Positions 42,411 to 52,453 of a DNA stretch of 64,000 nt are shown here, piece by piece. The stretch lies in the NCBI GenBank assembly GCA_036245525.1, contig BTPG01000004.1, positions 47,989,823-48,053,822 on the forward strand. The letters run 5' to 3'. This DNA is from Semisulcospira habei (taxonomy: Eukaryota > Mollusca > Gastropoda > Semisulcospiridae). How positions within the stretch are numbered: position 1 is the first letter of the stretch; each line of letters begins with the position of its first letter. The translations under genes were made by a program, and so were the position numbers. Under the pieces are notes generated by a model. That model searched no databases and was not told the DNA's origin. It was given only the letters and a program-made list of their open reading frames with translations.

Positions 42411-43980
42411 TAGATTAAAAATTATGAACATACACAGATGTGTATGTCCTTCTTTTGGTAGGTGTTCTGCGGTGTTATGTGTGTATTTAGGTAAGGGTTG
42501 GGAGCAGGCAGTATGGCACCTATTACCATCTATATATGTGTATATTTTCTTGTTTGCTGATGCCCCCACCCGGGTCTGCCCTGGGGGACTTGGGTGGGGT
42601 TAGGTACTTTTTAGTTCCCAGGGTCACCCTGGTCAGCCCCACAGGGTGGGTTTCCTTTCTATTCTGGGGCATGTGTTTCTGTCTACCCTTGGTCCATTCA
42701 CCTGTATTTGTCTTTTTAAAACTCTCCCAACTGTCTGCACTGCCTGTAGCTCTTGATGTTGGATGTGTGTTGCTAGACAGTCTTATCTTTATTTAGGCCC
42801 CATGTTGTAGGTTTATTTAACGTATTTGACCGGCTGGCGACATACATTCAATTTTCTGTTTAGTTTTTTTTTTCACAAGCAGTGCAGGCACGTCCTGAGA
42901 AAGCCTTGTTGCTGTCGGGACGTTAAGCAATGTACAAATCAATAAATCATTGTTTGCTGATGTGTATGTACAAAACCTTCATTACAAGCAAACAAAATAA
43001 ATAATTTAAATATATACTTATTTGGGTTTAATGTCGAGCAGGCGACCAATGCCATCTCATGGCGGTTAAATAAAAAAGATAAAGTAAGTCAAGATACCTG
43101 GGACATATGAATGCTCAGTAAAGGATAGATTATGAACATGCACAGATGTAAGTGTCGTTTGGTGGGTGTTCTCTGGTTGTGGAGTGGGGTTGGGAGTGGG
43201 CAGTATTACCATATATGTGTATGTGAACATCAGCATATGAACAAAACCTACTTTTCAAACAAATAAAAATAAATAATAAATTTAAATAACTAGGACATAT
43301 GAATACCAAGTAAAGGATATATTATGAACATGCACAGATGTTTGTTCTGTGGTTTTGTATGTGGGGTGGGGAGCGGGTGGTATGCACCTATTACCATATG
43401 TGTACATGTTATGTTCACATCATATATGTGTATATGTATGTTCTCATCTTGTATGCTGATGTCCCCCACCCAGGTCTACCCTGGGGGACTTGGGCGGGGT
43501 TAACTACTTTTTAGTTCCCAGGGTGACCCTGGTCAGCCCCACAGGGTGGGTTTTCCCCTCTATTCATGGGTGTGTGTTTCTGTCTACCCTTGGTACATTC
43601 ACCAGTATTTACCTTTTTTAAACTCTTCCTACTGTCTGCACTGCTTGCAGCTCTTGATATTGGATGTGTGTTGCTAAAGGGTCTAGTTAGGTTTATTTAG
43701 TGTATTAGACCAGCTGGCGACATACATTCAATATTCTGTTTAGTTTGGGTTTTTTTCACAAGCAGTGCAGGCACGTCCTGAGAAAGTCTTGTTGCTGTCG
43801 GGACGTTAAACAATGTACAATCAATCATTTTATGCTGATGTGTATGTGCAAACATACATCACAAACAAACAAACAAAAAAACAAAACAAAAATTAATAAA
43901 ATAAGTTGGGGATACCTGGGACCTATAAATATGCATGTTAAGTAAAGGATAGACTATGAATATGCACAGATGTATGCATA
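42411..43980. repeat. tandem array of long repeat units
   Basis: Units start with AGTAAAGGATAGATTATGAA and CATGCACAGATG at about 42411, 43120, 43311 and 43940. Units 1 and 3 share some 400 bases (GACTTGGGTGGGGTTAGGTA; CCAGGGTCACCCTGGTCAGC; GTGCAGGCACGTCCTGAGAA; CTTGTTGCTGTCGGGACGTT). Unit 2 is internally deleted to ~190 bases; unit 4 is only a start. The GTCCTGAGAAAG ... CGGGACGTTAA block resembles a retroposon 3' end. Confidence 0.8.
43019..43072 (-). mobile_element. SINE-like tail (GCCGTGAGATGG family), reversed
   Basis: TTTGGGTTTAATGTCGAGCA ... ATGCCATCTCATGGCGG inserted in unit 1 of the tandem array; absent from unit 3. Confidence 0.65.
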
Positions 43981-45359
43981 TTGAAAACATATTTCCTCTC
44001 CTTGGTGACCACTACCATACCTCTATAGTGATCATGTGCATCAAGGAATTCCTTCCATCCATAATTAAAAGGATAAATAATAAATAAATATGTAAGTGAA
44101 TACATACATGAATCAATAAAAAATAAATAAATAAAACATGTAATATAATAGAGAGGGCTACTATCTGTATTGTGTCTCATGCAGTCCTGATAAAGCTTAA
44201 TCATAAGAGTCCTTGTGAGTACTTGAGTGCGGATTGGTTGAATTGGTTGCAAAAACTAAAATTTTATATTTAGGTGTTTAGCTGAACATGGTGATTTTGA
44301 TGGAAACGGTTCGGAGATGGATTTCACTCTGCCTGGCTTGTGCTTAAGACCAGTCGGATACGAGTGTGCTTGACCAGTTAAAAATCCCATCTCCACTAAT
44401 AAAATAAATAAACAAAAAGAGCAGACCTGCACTTAGAGCCGTTAGGCTGAAAAACAGACGAACAACATGCATGTTGTATCCGGCCAAAGAATGTTGAAGA
44501 TGGTCGGCAGACACATTGCACAACATGCACAAAGGGAGTTTACTTTCGATATGCTTTCCTCCCACAAAAGACCGAGTTCTATGGAAAAGGCTGTTTTCAA
44601 GACCAGGAAAAATAACGTATTTGACGTTGATAAGATGTTCAAATCGATAATAATCTCTGTTTCAATTCAGGAGCAAAGTAACGCTTCATCAACCGTGCGC
44701 GTCTGATTGACTTCTTTAGAAGGCTTCTCGCTGACCGCCATTTTGAAACTAGCGACGCGACTATGCTTACCGCATTAAAAATAATACTTTTAAACTTATT
44801 TTATCGTATATATGTATGCATGTTTACTTGCTGATGATTTTAATTTACTCACTGGAATAAACTTGTAACTTGTATGCTTGAAATTTTCAATGTTATGCAC
44901 AAAAAATGTCTTGCACCTTAGCCGGGCGGTGTACGAGGACTGGTTCCCTCACATCGAAAAATAGCTTTCGAAAAACACTTCTACAAAAATGTCTCCATCC
45001 TAAGGACAAATATTGTTGCCATGCATAAACTATATGGCATTAGTACTTTCGTTTCGTACCTGCAAACCATTGTTACTCTTTTGACGAACTACTTAGTCTG
45101 CAGAAATTGCGAAAAGCTGCTGGACTATAGGAGTTGTCCTTACCGGTTGACGTTCAGCAGCCCGTTGCAGAAAACGTTTCCAAACCAGCCAGCTGTCTAT
45201 GCGATTTTTTTTTTGAAAATTGCGCGCAATTCTATCCACACCTGTTGAAACAGCCTGGTAAATCGAAGTGGCAGATTGGCAGTGCACCTGAATTGATCAG
45301 TGCTCAGGTCGTAATCCATAGGCGAAATTGCTGTCCCTATCCCCAAAAAACCCCGCTGT
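43981..45359. other. unassigned sequence
   Basis: AT-rich with TAAATAAATA stretches at 44070-44140. Frames up to 104 residues lack recognisable domains. No hairpin family seen. Confidence 0.5.
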
Positions 45360-45548
45360 TTAACCCGTTCAGTGCCGAGAAATTGAACACCACCCAAATG
45401 CAAGAGTTGCGGGGGCTCATGAGGATCTATACCTCTTGCTGAGAACACTTTGAATCCGTGTTCCTGGGGCAGCTAAGGTATTTAGCGTTGAATTAACCAA
45501 GATTTACAGAAACACATTATGCGTCAAGTGTCACTGAACGGGCTGAAC
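45360..45548. mobile_element. PH2 element, reversed, left arm deleted
   Basis: TTAACCCGTTCAGTGCCGAG at left; after GCAAGAG the sequence jumps to TTGCGGGGGCTCATGAGGAT, so one arm is gone. The long flank ends GCGTCAAGTGTCACTGAACG. Confidence 0.8.
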
Positions 45549-45889
45549 CGCGAACTAATCAATCAGTCAATCGACCCGCAGCCCTCGTCAGGGGCTTCCT
45601 GATCCTGTGTTCAAAGCGCAGCCGATCAGTGATTCTTTCGAGAAGAAAATGAAGGAAAACCTAGGATAGGGTAGAGGTTGGGGTGGGGGCACAGCGGGTG
45701 TTGTGCAGAGAAGGAATGACAGAAAAGACTCCCAAAAACCACACACACACACACAAAAATGTGGAGCCAAACAACACAATCGGGCGGGCAAAAAGTTAAT
45801 AGCAACGCGCCGTGTTCCCAGTGGAATAGCGATGGCATTTACGTTTTTTATCCGACCACACTCTATTTTCCTACAGGTTCGATCGACTT

Positions 45890-46117
45890 TTAACCCTTAG
45901 GCTGTCGGTAGCGGTTTCTGTCGCGATCATTCCTGGCGACTCGGTGCCTGATAGGCGGGGCCGGCAGGGGATCTAACTGTTTGTCTGTCCAGCGCTGAGT
46001 AATTCCCTTGGTATGTACACAGTTTTACCAGCAGCTAGCCTCACCTATCTGGTTTGTGAGGATTCTTGCAAGGCAAGGAATCATCGCGACAAAACCACTA
46101 CGGACAGCCTAAGGGGT
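45890..46117. mobile_element. PH3 element with PH9 piece nested in its loop
   Basis: TTAACCCTTAGGCTGTCGG to CGGACAGCCTAAGGGG. Between CGATCATTCCTG and GGAATCATCGCGAC sits 45925-46070, carrying GGATCTAACTGTTTGTCTGT and CTAGCCTCACCTATCTGG as in the PH9 right side. ATTCCTG and ATTCTTG flank the insert. Confidence 0.75.
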
Positions 46118-46641
46118 CAGTTGACGCAGGTTGTGTCTTCAGTGTCAGTTGACGCAGGTTGTGTCTTCAGTGTCAGTTGACGCAGATTGTGTCTTCAGTG
46201 TCAGTTGACGCAGATTGTGTCTTCAGTGTCAGTTGACGCAGATTGTGTCTTCAGTGTCAGTTGACGCAGATTGTGTCTTCAGTGTCAGTTGACGCAGATT
46301 GTGTCTTCAGTGTCAGTTGACGCAGATTGTGTCTTCAGTGTCAGTTGACGCAGGTTGTGTCTTCAGTGTCAGTTGACGCAGATTGTGTCTTCAGTGTCAG
46401 TTGACGCAGGTTGTGTCTTCAGTGTCAGTTGACGCAGATTGTGTCTTCAGTGTCAGTTGACGCAGATTGTGTCTTCAGTGTCAGTTGACGCAGATTGTGT
46501 CTTCAGTGTCAGTTGACGCAGATTGTGTCTTCAGTGTCAGTTGACGCAGATTGTGTCTTCAGTGTCAGTTGACGCAGATTGTGTCTTCAGTGTCAGTTGA
46601 CGCAGATTGTGTCTTCAGTGTCAGTTGACGCAGATTGTGTT
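46116..46641. repeat. 28-bp minisatellite, 18 full copies plus one partial
   Basis: Unit GTCAGTTGACGCAGATTGTG then TCTTCAGT, exact 28-bp period from 46116 to 46620. A G/A change (CAGGTT versus CAGATT) marks a few copies. The unit matches the terminal 28 bases of PH2 elements. Confidence 0.97.
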
Positions 46642-46812
46642 TGTCAGCGAAATTTGTCAATGTCAACACCAAAACGTCCTAGCTTTCCCAGGAAATGGTG
46701 TCAGCAAGAGGCATAGATCCTCATGAGCCCCCGCAACTGCGGGGGCTCATGAGGATCTATGCCTCTTGCAGTTGGGTGGTGTTGAGATTTTTCTCGGCAC
46801 TGAACGGGTTAA
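46642..46812. mobile_element. PH2 element continuing from the minisatellite
   Basis: AATTTGTCAATGTC ... AGGAAATGGTGTCAGCAAGA, a perfect stem 46704-46769 around CCCCCGCAACTGCGGGGG, then CTCGGCACTGAACGGGTTAA. The left end is the expanded array. Confidence 0.85.
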
Positions 46813-46956
46813 AAAACCTGTACGTGGTGGTGGACATCTTGTGGGTGAGGCGGCGCCAGCGATAAAATAAATATATCGAAAGGTTAGAAGCAATGAAAAT
46901 CCACAGCATTGCCTCAGACTGAGGATGTAAATGTAAATGGGGGCCGTTCTTACCAA

Positions 46957-47007
46957 GCAAAAGGCATAGATTCCCAAGGGACCTCATGAGAATCTATGCC
47001 CTTCGCA
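46957..47007. mobile_element. short PH2 hairpin
   Basis: GCAAAAGGCATAGATTCCCA to GAGAATCTATGCCCTTCGC; the GC-rich centre has been lost. Confidence 0.65.
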
Positions 47008-47069
47008 GATGACAGGTACAGACGTTGATGAGTGACTCAATCTGAACAGCTGTAATGTGGTCGACTTCA

Positions 47070-47140
47070 GCAAGCTAGAGGCATGGCTTCTCGTGGGCCC
47101 CTGCAGCTGCAGAAGCTCATGAGCCTCTATGCCTCATGCA
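47070..47140. mobile_element. PH2 hairpin, worn
   Basis: CTAGAGGCATGGCTTCTCGT to GAGCCTCTATGCCTCATGCA; centre GGCCCCTGCAGCTGCAG. Confidence 0.6.
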
Positions 47141-47351
47141 GATGTAACTATAATGATATAGGAAGGTCAGATACGAAGATATAGATATATTATATGTATA
47201 TATGTATATATTGCATGTCTAACAAGTAACATCTGTTCTTACTTGAAGCAGAGTAATACATCAAGAAAGCAAGAAAAATACTTGAACAGATTTCATTTCC
47301 AGCGGTAGGTCGTGCCCACGTTTCACACCCATCTCTAACTACAGGAGGAAA

Positions 47352-47455
47352 GTCGACCATGAAAACTCAAGGGTAGTGCTGGATTCGCTTGGTGCCTTTG
47401 GAGGCGCTGAGCGAATCACGCAATACCCTTGAGCCTTTGTAGTCGCTCCATGTCG
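47352..47455. mobile_element. PH1 hairpin core, diverged
   Basis: AGTCGACCATGAAAACTCAA to TTGAGCCTTTGTAGTCGCTC; inner GGATTCGCTTGGTGCC opposed by GGCGCTGAGCGAATCACG, sharing the otherwise unusual TTCGC/GCGAA. Confidence 0.7.
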
Positions 47456-47623
47456 CGCGACTTGTACAGTGTGCTCATGGGGTTCGTTTGGAGACGAAAG
47501 AGTTGGAATTATCGACGAAAGTAGAATTCAGCCTTCAATTAGAAAGAGGGAGTGGAGAGAAATGGCGGCGTGTTATTGATTGATTTTCAGGAGATTTTAT
47601 TCAGACCTCATGGCCCTGTTATC

Positions 47624-47826
47624 TTAACTCATTCAGCCCGGGCGCACGTATTTCCCAAAACTTGGAGGCGTCATGCACCTGTTGCAGGAGATGGATCGAC
47701 CATAATAATTCAAGGGTAGTGCCAGATTAGCTTGGCGCAGACAGCGCCAAGCTAATCTAGCACTACCGTTGAATTATTATGGTCGATCCATCTCCTGCTG
47801 TAGTGCGTCAGGGCTAAATGGGTTAA
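47624..47826. mobile_element. complete PH1b element
   Basis: TTAACTCATTCAGCCCGG to GGGCTAAATGGGTTAA. Outer ATGGATCGACCATAATAATT and AATTATTATGGTCGATCCAT are exact complements, with the TAATAATT variant in both arms. Confidence 0.9.
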
Positions 47827-48037
47827 CCCGTTCAGTACTAGCTCACGCAGACTGTGTTTCTGCAATCTTCGGTAATTCAGCAGCAGAAAACCGGTTAATT
47901 GTCCCTGGAACATGCATTCAAAATGGTGTCAGCAAGAGGCATAGATCCTCATGAGCCCCCGCAACTGCGGGGGCTCATGAGGATCTATACCTCTTGCAGT
48001 TGGGTGGTCAGATTTTTCCCGGCACTGAATGGGTTAA
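47823..48037. mobile_element. complete PH2 element abutting PH1b
   Basis: TTAACCCGTTCAGTACTAGC to CGGCACTGAATGGGTTAA. It shares its first TTAA with the end of the preceding PH1b. Stem 47932-47997 is perfect except TATACC for TATGCC. Confidence 0.92.
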
Positions 48038-48320
48038 GGAATATGATCTAGGGACGATGGTATAAGACTGAGATGAGAGAAAGGAGAAGTCAAGACTAAT
48101 TTTACTTCTTGCTTTTCTTTTAAATCTTCATCAGAACTTCGTTGTCTTCGCCAGTTATGAAATGATGGAAGGCTATTTTGTGTCAGTTTAATTTTCTTTT
48201 TTATTAATTAATTGTTTTTTTTTTTTGTTTGTTTTTTAAATGTATGTCTTAATAATCACGTATGTTAAACGTTTGTTTATGAACGCAGCCCTATAATGAT
48301 GAAAGCTAGACGTTCGCTAC

Positions 48321-48377
48321 TTAACACTGAGGCTGTCGGTAGCGCTTTTCAGTTGTCGCGTTCCTACCGACAGCTAA
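48321..48377. mobile_element. PH3 element, shortened
   Basis: TTAACACTGAGGCTGTCGG to TTCCTACCGACAGC. Right TTAA missing; a PH1 scrap (CAGGCGCCGAGCTAATCAG) follows. Confidence 0.6.
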
Positions 48378-48484
48378 AATTTTCAGGCGCCGAGCTAATC
48401 AGACACTACCCAGTTGTATAAATTAGCATGAAGATGCGGCGTCCCTAGCATGTTTTGCATTTTAGACAGCTATTCAGCATTCTG

Positions 48485-48540
48485 GGTTTTTTCACAAGCA
48501 GAGCAGGCACGCCCTAAAGTCTTGATCCTGGAGGACGTTA
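48485..48540 (+). repeat. fragment of the 42.9/43.8-kb repeat end
   Basis: TTTTTTCACAAGCAGAGCAG then GCACGCCCT ... GAGGACGTTAA is a short copy of the end of the 42411 array units. A PH1b is inserted at its GTTAA. Confidence 0.55.
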
Positions 48541-48741
48541 ACTCATTTAACCCCAAGGCCGCATTTTCCACATTTTGGAGAGGTCACCTGTACCAGTTGC
48601 AGGAGATGGCTCGACCATGATAATTCAAGGGTAGTGCCAGATTAGCTTGGCGCCATCAGGCGCCAAGCTAATCTGGCACTACCCTTGAATTGTCATGGTC
48701 GAGCCATCTCCTGCGTAGCGCGTCGGGGTTAAATGGGTTAA
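48538..48741. mobile_element. complete PH1b element
   Basis: TTAACTCATTTAACCCCAAG to GGGGTTAAATGGGTTAA. Perfect stem from GAGATGGCTCGACCATGATA inward; GGCTCGACC and GGTCGAGCC match in both arms. Confidence 0.9.
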
Positions 48742-48877
48742 GCTTGAACGTATATACAACTAACCAACCTACACAGAGGTACCACGGTCGGTCTGTCTTA
48801 CGTGAGCAAGAGGCGTTAGAAATGAAAGTCCAACGAGTTCAATCACCTTACGAGGTGAAGATAGAAACGGACTCGAT

Positions 48878-48962
48878 CGAAGCTATCCAATCACGGCAGA
48901 CGTTCCCAAAGCTATCCAATCAAGATGGACGTTGGTTACCCACGCTAACCAATCAGGATGAA
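48878..48962. repeat. diverged ~30-bp repeats with CCAATCA
   Basis: GCTATCCAATCACGGCAGAC and GCTATCCAATCAAGATGGAC, then CGCTAACCAATCAGGATG: three units each with CCAATCA. Confidence 0.6.
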
Positions 48963-49049
48963 CAGAGTCGGCAGTCCTGGTTCACGCGACAAGGGGTCAA
49001 GGATCAGACGAACCCGATGCAGCCACCACCCACCCGCTTCCACTGGTCA

Positions 49050-49117
49050 GCAAGAGACACAGATTCTCATGAGCCTCTGCAACCGCGAGGGGCTCATGAG
49101 AATCTATTGTCCTCTTG
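49050..49117. mobile_element. PH2 hairpin
   Basis: GCAAGAGACACAGATTCTCA to GAGAATCTATTGTCCTCTTG; the GATTCTC/GAGAATC variant is present in both arms. Confidence 0.75.
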
Positions 49118-49270
49118 GTGACAGAGATCGGGCCCATTGCGTCACATTGTATCCCTGCTTTTTCAGGAGGATAATTATCTGGTTATCGGCGTGAAAGGGC
49201 AGACGGAGTAAATGACGATAGGATGACTTGGACGTCTTGTTCAGAAACTGAACTTGGTGATGAGTATGAT

Positions 49271-49379
49271 CCCAGTAAGCAAAAGACCCTAGGGCCGATG
49301 TCGGCCGAGGTGGGCCCGCACACGATAGTGCGCGGGCCCACTTCAGCCCACATCGGTCCAAGAGCTTTTGCTCACTGTG
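49271..49379. mobile_element. PH6 hairpin
   Basis: CCCAGTAAGCAAAAGACCCT to CCAAGAGCTTTTGCTCACTG; inner GGGCCCGCACACGATAGTGC opposed by its complement. Confidence 0.75.
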
Positions 49380-49524
49380 AGCTGGGTGAACGTAAACGCC
49401 AGTTGTGTGTTCAGTTCTGGGAAACCGGTTTAGCCTGCTCTTTTCAAACCGGTTTAGCCTGCTCTCTACTATGCATATGTGTCATTTCTACCACAGAGTA
49501 CTTTTCGAAGTCACATTTCTTACT

Positions 49525-49677
49525 GGGTGGCTCGGTGGTAGAACGTCCGACTCTCGTCCGAAGGGTCCCGGACTGATTCGAATCCAGCTGGGGTCAAATT
49601 TTGTTCAGACTGTTCGGTGCCCTGTCTTTGAAATCACCTTCGTGGTGAACAAAAGAGGTCAAGCCCTAAACGTTTAA
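49525..49677 (+). mobile_element. tRNA-derived SINE
   Basis: GGGTGGCTCGGTGGTAGAAC (A-box-like), GGACTGATTCGAATCCAGCT (B box), then CTTTGAAATCACCTTCGTGG and CCCTAAACGTTTAAC. Same family as the two minus-strand copies. Not a working tRNA: the acceptor end continues into the SINE body. Confidence 0.75.
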
Positions 49678-50250
49678 CTTTTTTGGGGTCAATTTTCTTA
49701 TGGACCATCATTCACAATTTAAAATACATTATTGTCCAAAGAAAATGAAATGTGTCTTCAGCATGACTGTTTCTTAGCAGAAGTCTTCTAAACCCTATGT
49801 TGATAGTTTTACATTCGATAATACGACCCATAACTGAGCTGAATGGCCCATGCAAGCTGAGTTGTAAATGGATATTGCTCATGAGCTGAAATCTAAAAGT
49901 CACCGGTTCATATCCATGCCGGGTCATTGTTTCATAAGCGTGTTTCTTTCTCCGTTGGGTACTTCATTGTTTCATAAGTATTTGGCCGATCGGTCAACTC
50001 ACAGGAATGATAATGCATGCATGAAAGGACTACTGATTGAGAATGACGGTGTACAAGCAACAGACTTTGTCAGGGACGAGCTTCGAATGACTAATGGATT
50101 GAATGCTCCATCTGGGTTATGTCACGGTGAGCCAGTGGACTGAAAGTGAAGCCAGTCATATGCCTGTGGCGATCTTGTTCTAGCCTGGTGATCGATAGTT
50201 GTGTTACGATCTGGCACGCCTCCTCCAGGCCAGCAGAGACACCTGATCTA

Positions 50251-50415
50251 CTACCCCCCCCCCCCTCCCACCACCACCCGTGACAACCACCCCCTCCCCC
50301 TCCTCCTCCCCACTCCCCTCCCCCCCCCCATAGCAAAACTTCCCCCCACCCACCACCACCACCCTCAACCTCTCCCTTCCCCTACCCGGCCCCACCCCCA
50401 CCCCCACCCACCCAA
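50251..50415. repeat. C-rich low-complexity tract
   Basis: CCCCACC/CCTCC-type sequence over 165 bases. Pro- or Gly-rich frames across it are artefacts. Confidence 0.9.
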
Positions 50416-50519
50416 TAAAAAACCGTTTTCGAGCCCCATGACGGCTGCAGTGGGCCCACGCACACCGTGCGCGGGCCCACTGCGGCCGTCATGGGCCTGA
50501 GGACCTTTGCTTATTGGGC
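50411..50519. mobile_element. PH6 hairpin
   Basis: CCCAATAAAAAACCGTTTTC to GGACCTTTGCTTATTGGG; perfect inner stem ATGACGGCTGCAGTGGGCCC. Confidence 0.75.
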
Positions 50520-50584
50520 CCTTCCTGTTGTCCAAGTCTCTCCCTTCTCGCCACAACACCGTCAATTCAATAGGTTCAGCACTG

Positions 50585-50650
50585 ACACTGCTTGTCTAGC
50601 GATTCGCTAGCGCTGACCAGCGGTAGCGAATCGAGGGAAACAGCCAGTGT
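50585..50650. mobile_element. PH7 hairpin
   Basis: ACACTGCTTGTCTAGCGATT to AATCGAGGGAAACAGCCAGT; centre GCGCTGACCAGCG. Confidence 0.7.
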
Positions 50651-50867
50651 GTCCAACATGAAACCTCCATGCGAAAGGTGAGGGTGTTATCTGTTGTGAG
50701 AACTGTGATAATGATGGCTGGGCTCGTGAAGATCTGTTCCTTTGGGCAGATATATGGGGTGTCATCTCTGTGGCGAGAAAGTGGTGTGAGAATGATCTCT
50801 GCAAAAGAAATGGATCCTGGTCAGCCCGTGCGAACGGAGAAACCATTACATACTCAGGTGTTTATTT

Positions 50868-50869
<2 letters not shown>

Positions 50870-50901
<32 letters not shown>
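50870..50901. repeat. poly(T) tract
   Basis: About 32 consecutive T. Confidence 0.95.
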
Positions 50902-50974
50902 CAAAGTCTAATTTTGTCGTCCAAGCCTCGGTTGTTTCCAGCGTGTGACAAACAAGAGGCGTATGGATTGTCAT

Positions 50975-51235
50975 CACACTGGCTGCTTCCCTCGAATCGC
51001 TACCGCTCATAGCGGTAGCGAATCGAGGGAGACAACCAGTGTGAGATTTTCATGAGCTCATGTTAAGAATTGTCAAACATCGATTCCCATCCCCCCCCCC
51101 CCCCCCCCCAGTATTCTCACACTGGTTGCCTCCCTCGATTCGCTATCGCTTTCAGCGGTAGCGAATGGAGGGAAACAACCAGTGTCAGATTGTCAGGAGC
51201 TCATGTTAACAATTGGCAAAACATCGATTCTCATG
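50975..51235. repeat. tandem duplication containing two PH7 hairpins
   Basis: Unit 1 (50975-51100) and unit 2 (51118-51235) each hold a PH7 hairpin, then GAGCTCATGTTAASAATTG and ACATCGATTC. They are separated by a C18 run. The PH7 hairpins are at 50975-51043 and 51118-51185. Confidence 0.85.
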
Positions 51236-51370
51236 AGCCCTTTTTCCCCCCACTGAAGATGGAGAGGCTCGTGAGTGTCTATGCCCAGCGCTGACAAATT
51301 GTCCTCGGACGAATTCCGCGAATTTTTCTAGCTGAAGAACACAGTCATGTAAATCTGGCTACACGGATGG

Positions 51371-51718
51371 TCTTTGCGATAGGCCCTGCAATCCTATAGG
51401 CTCATGAGGATCTGTGCCTTTGCGGCTGACAGTCCGGCTCCCTGCGTAGCCTCAAAAATGGCACGAGGGTTGCCACGCGGCACGCCGCGCTGCGGGTCGA
51501 TAGGTCTGATCGAACTGTTGCGTCACGGCTGAAACCTACGCCGAATATGATTGTCTCTGTTAGCTGCATGCATGTTCCCTTCGATTCAGTCGCACGCTGC
51601 TCCCTAAAACAACAACCTCAGTATGAGGGACAGCTGGGGCCGATTATGATCAACCAGAGGCATAGATTTCCATCCGCCTTTTAAGGAGGGCAGGAGCTGA
51701 TGTGAACCTGTGTCTCGG
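51371..51718. mobile_element. two degenerate PH2 hairpins
   Basis: Worn copies at 51371-51426 (GGCTCATGAGGATCTGTGCC on one side only) and 51653-51718 (CAGAGGCATAGATTTCCATC against GTGAACCTGTGTCTC). Between them is sequence with no recognised feature. Confidence 0.4.
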
Positions 51719-51866
51719 CTAGATGGCGAAAGGTAGATGCCCTATCAAGGGTGGGCTGGAGCGAAAGTGTTTGTATTGTGTGGTCAGCCTTGGGGCACTT
51801 TGCGTGTATCACTTTGTGTGGCATGTCCAACTGCCGGGGCTGCTCGATGTGCTCCGTGTCTGCGGA

Positions 51867-51919
51867 ATAAGCAAAAGCGCCTCGGGCCGACGTCGGCCCG
51901 AGGTCCTTTCGCGTCCTGG
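51867..51919. mobile_element. short PH6
   Basis: ATAAGCAAAAGCGCCTCGGG to CCCGAGGTCCTTTCGCGTCC, centre CCGACGTCGG. Confidence 0.7.
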
Positions 51920-51952
51920 ACTGATGCTTCTGTTGAAACCGCAAAAAAGGCT

Positions 51953-52166
51953 TTAACTCATTCTACCCCAGACACACCACAGCAAGATAAGGATCGACCC
52001 TGACAGTTCAAGGGTGATGCCAGAATAGCTTGGCGCCTATGGGCGCCAAGCTATTCTGGCATCACCCTTGAACTGTCATGGTCGATCTGTGTCCTGCACT
52101 GCAATGCAGTCTTCAGAGGACAACGGCAACATTTGGGGATTTCGGTGTTGGGGTAGAATGAGTTAA
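51953..52166. mobile_element. complete PH1a element, young
   Basis: Ends as in 38076 and almost the same sequence throughout. Differences include CCCTGACAG against CTGTCATGG on the two outer arms, where one C/A change is unpaired. Confidence 0.92.
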
Positions 52167-52177
52167 GTCGCCTAAAT

Positions 52178-52407
52178 GCGTGTTCGCGAATGGCCGCTGT
52201 GCGTGTTCGCGAATGGCCGCTGTGCGTGTTCGCGATTGGCCGCTGTGCGTGTTCGCGAATGGCCGCTGTGCGTGTTCGCGAATGGCCGCTGTGCGTGTTC
52301 GCGAATGGCTGCTGTGCGTGTTCGCGAATGGCCGCTGTGCGTGTTCGCGAATGGCCGCTGTGCGTGTTCGCGTATGGCCGCTGTGCGTGTTCGTGAATGG
52401 CCGCTGT
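52178..52407. repeat. 23-bp CpG-rich minisatellite, 10 copies
   Basis: Unit GCGTGTTCGCGAATGGCCGC then TGT, exact 23-bp period. It has no stop codon in several frames on both strands, so long Cys/Arg-rich shadow frames appear. Confidence 0.97.
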
Positions 52408-52453
52408 GCGGCATTGTTTTGCCACGACGAGTTTGTTTCTTCGGAGCTCGAGT

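Noticed and set aside
46116..46641. CRISPR array
   Set aside because: A 28-bp unit repeats head to tail with no spacers.
49525..49600. tRNA gene
   Set aside because: A- and B-box words are present, but the acceptor end runs into a SINE body shared by two other copies.
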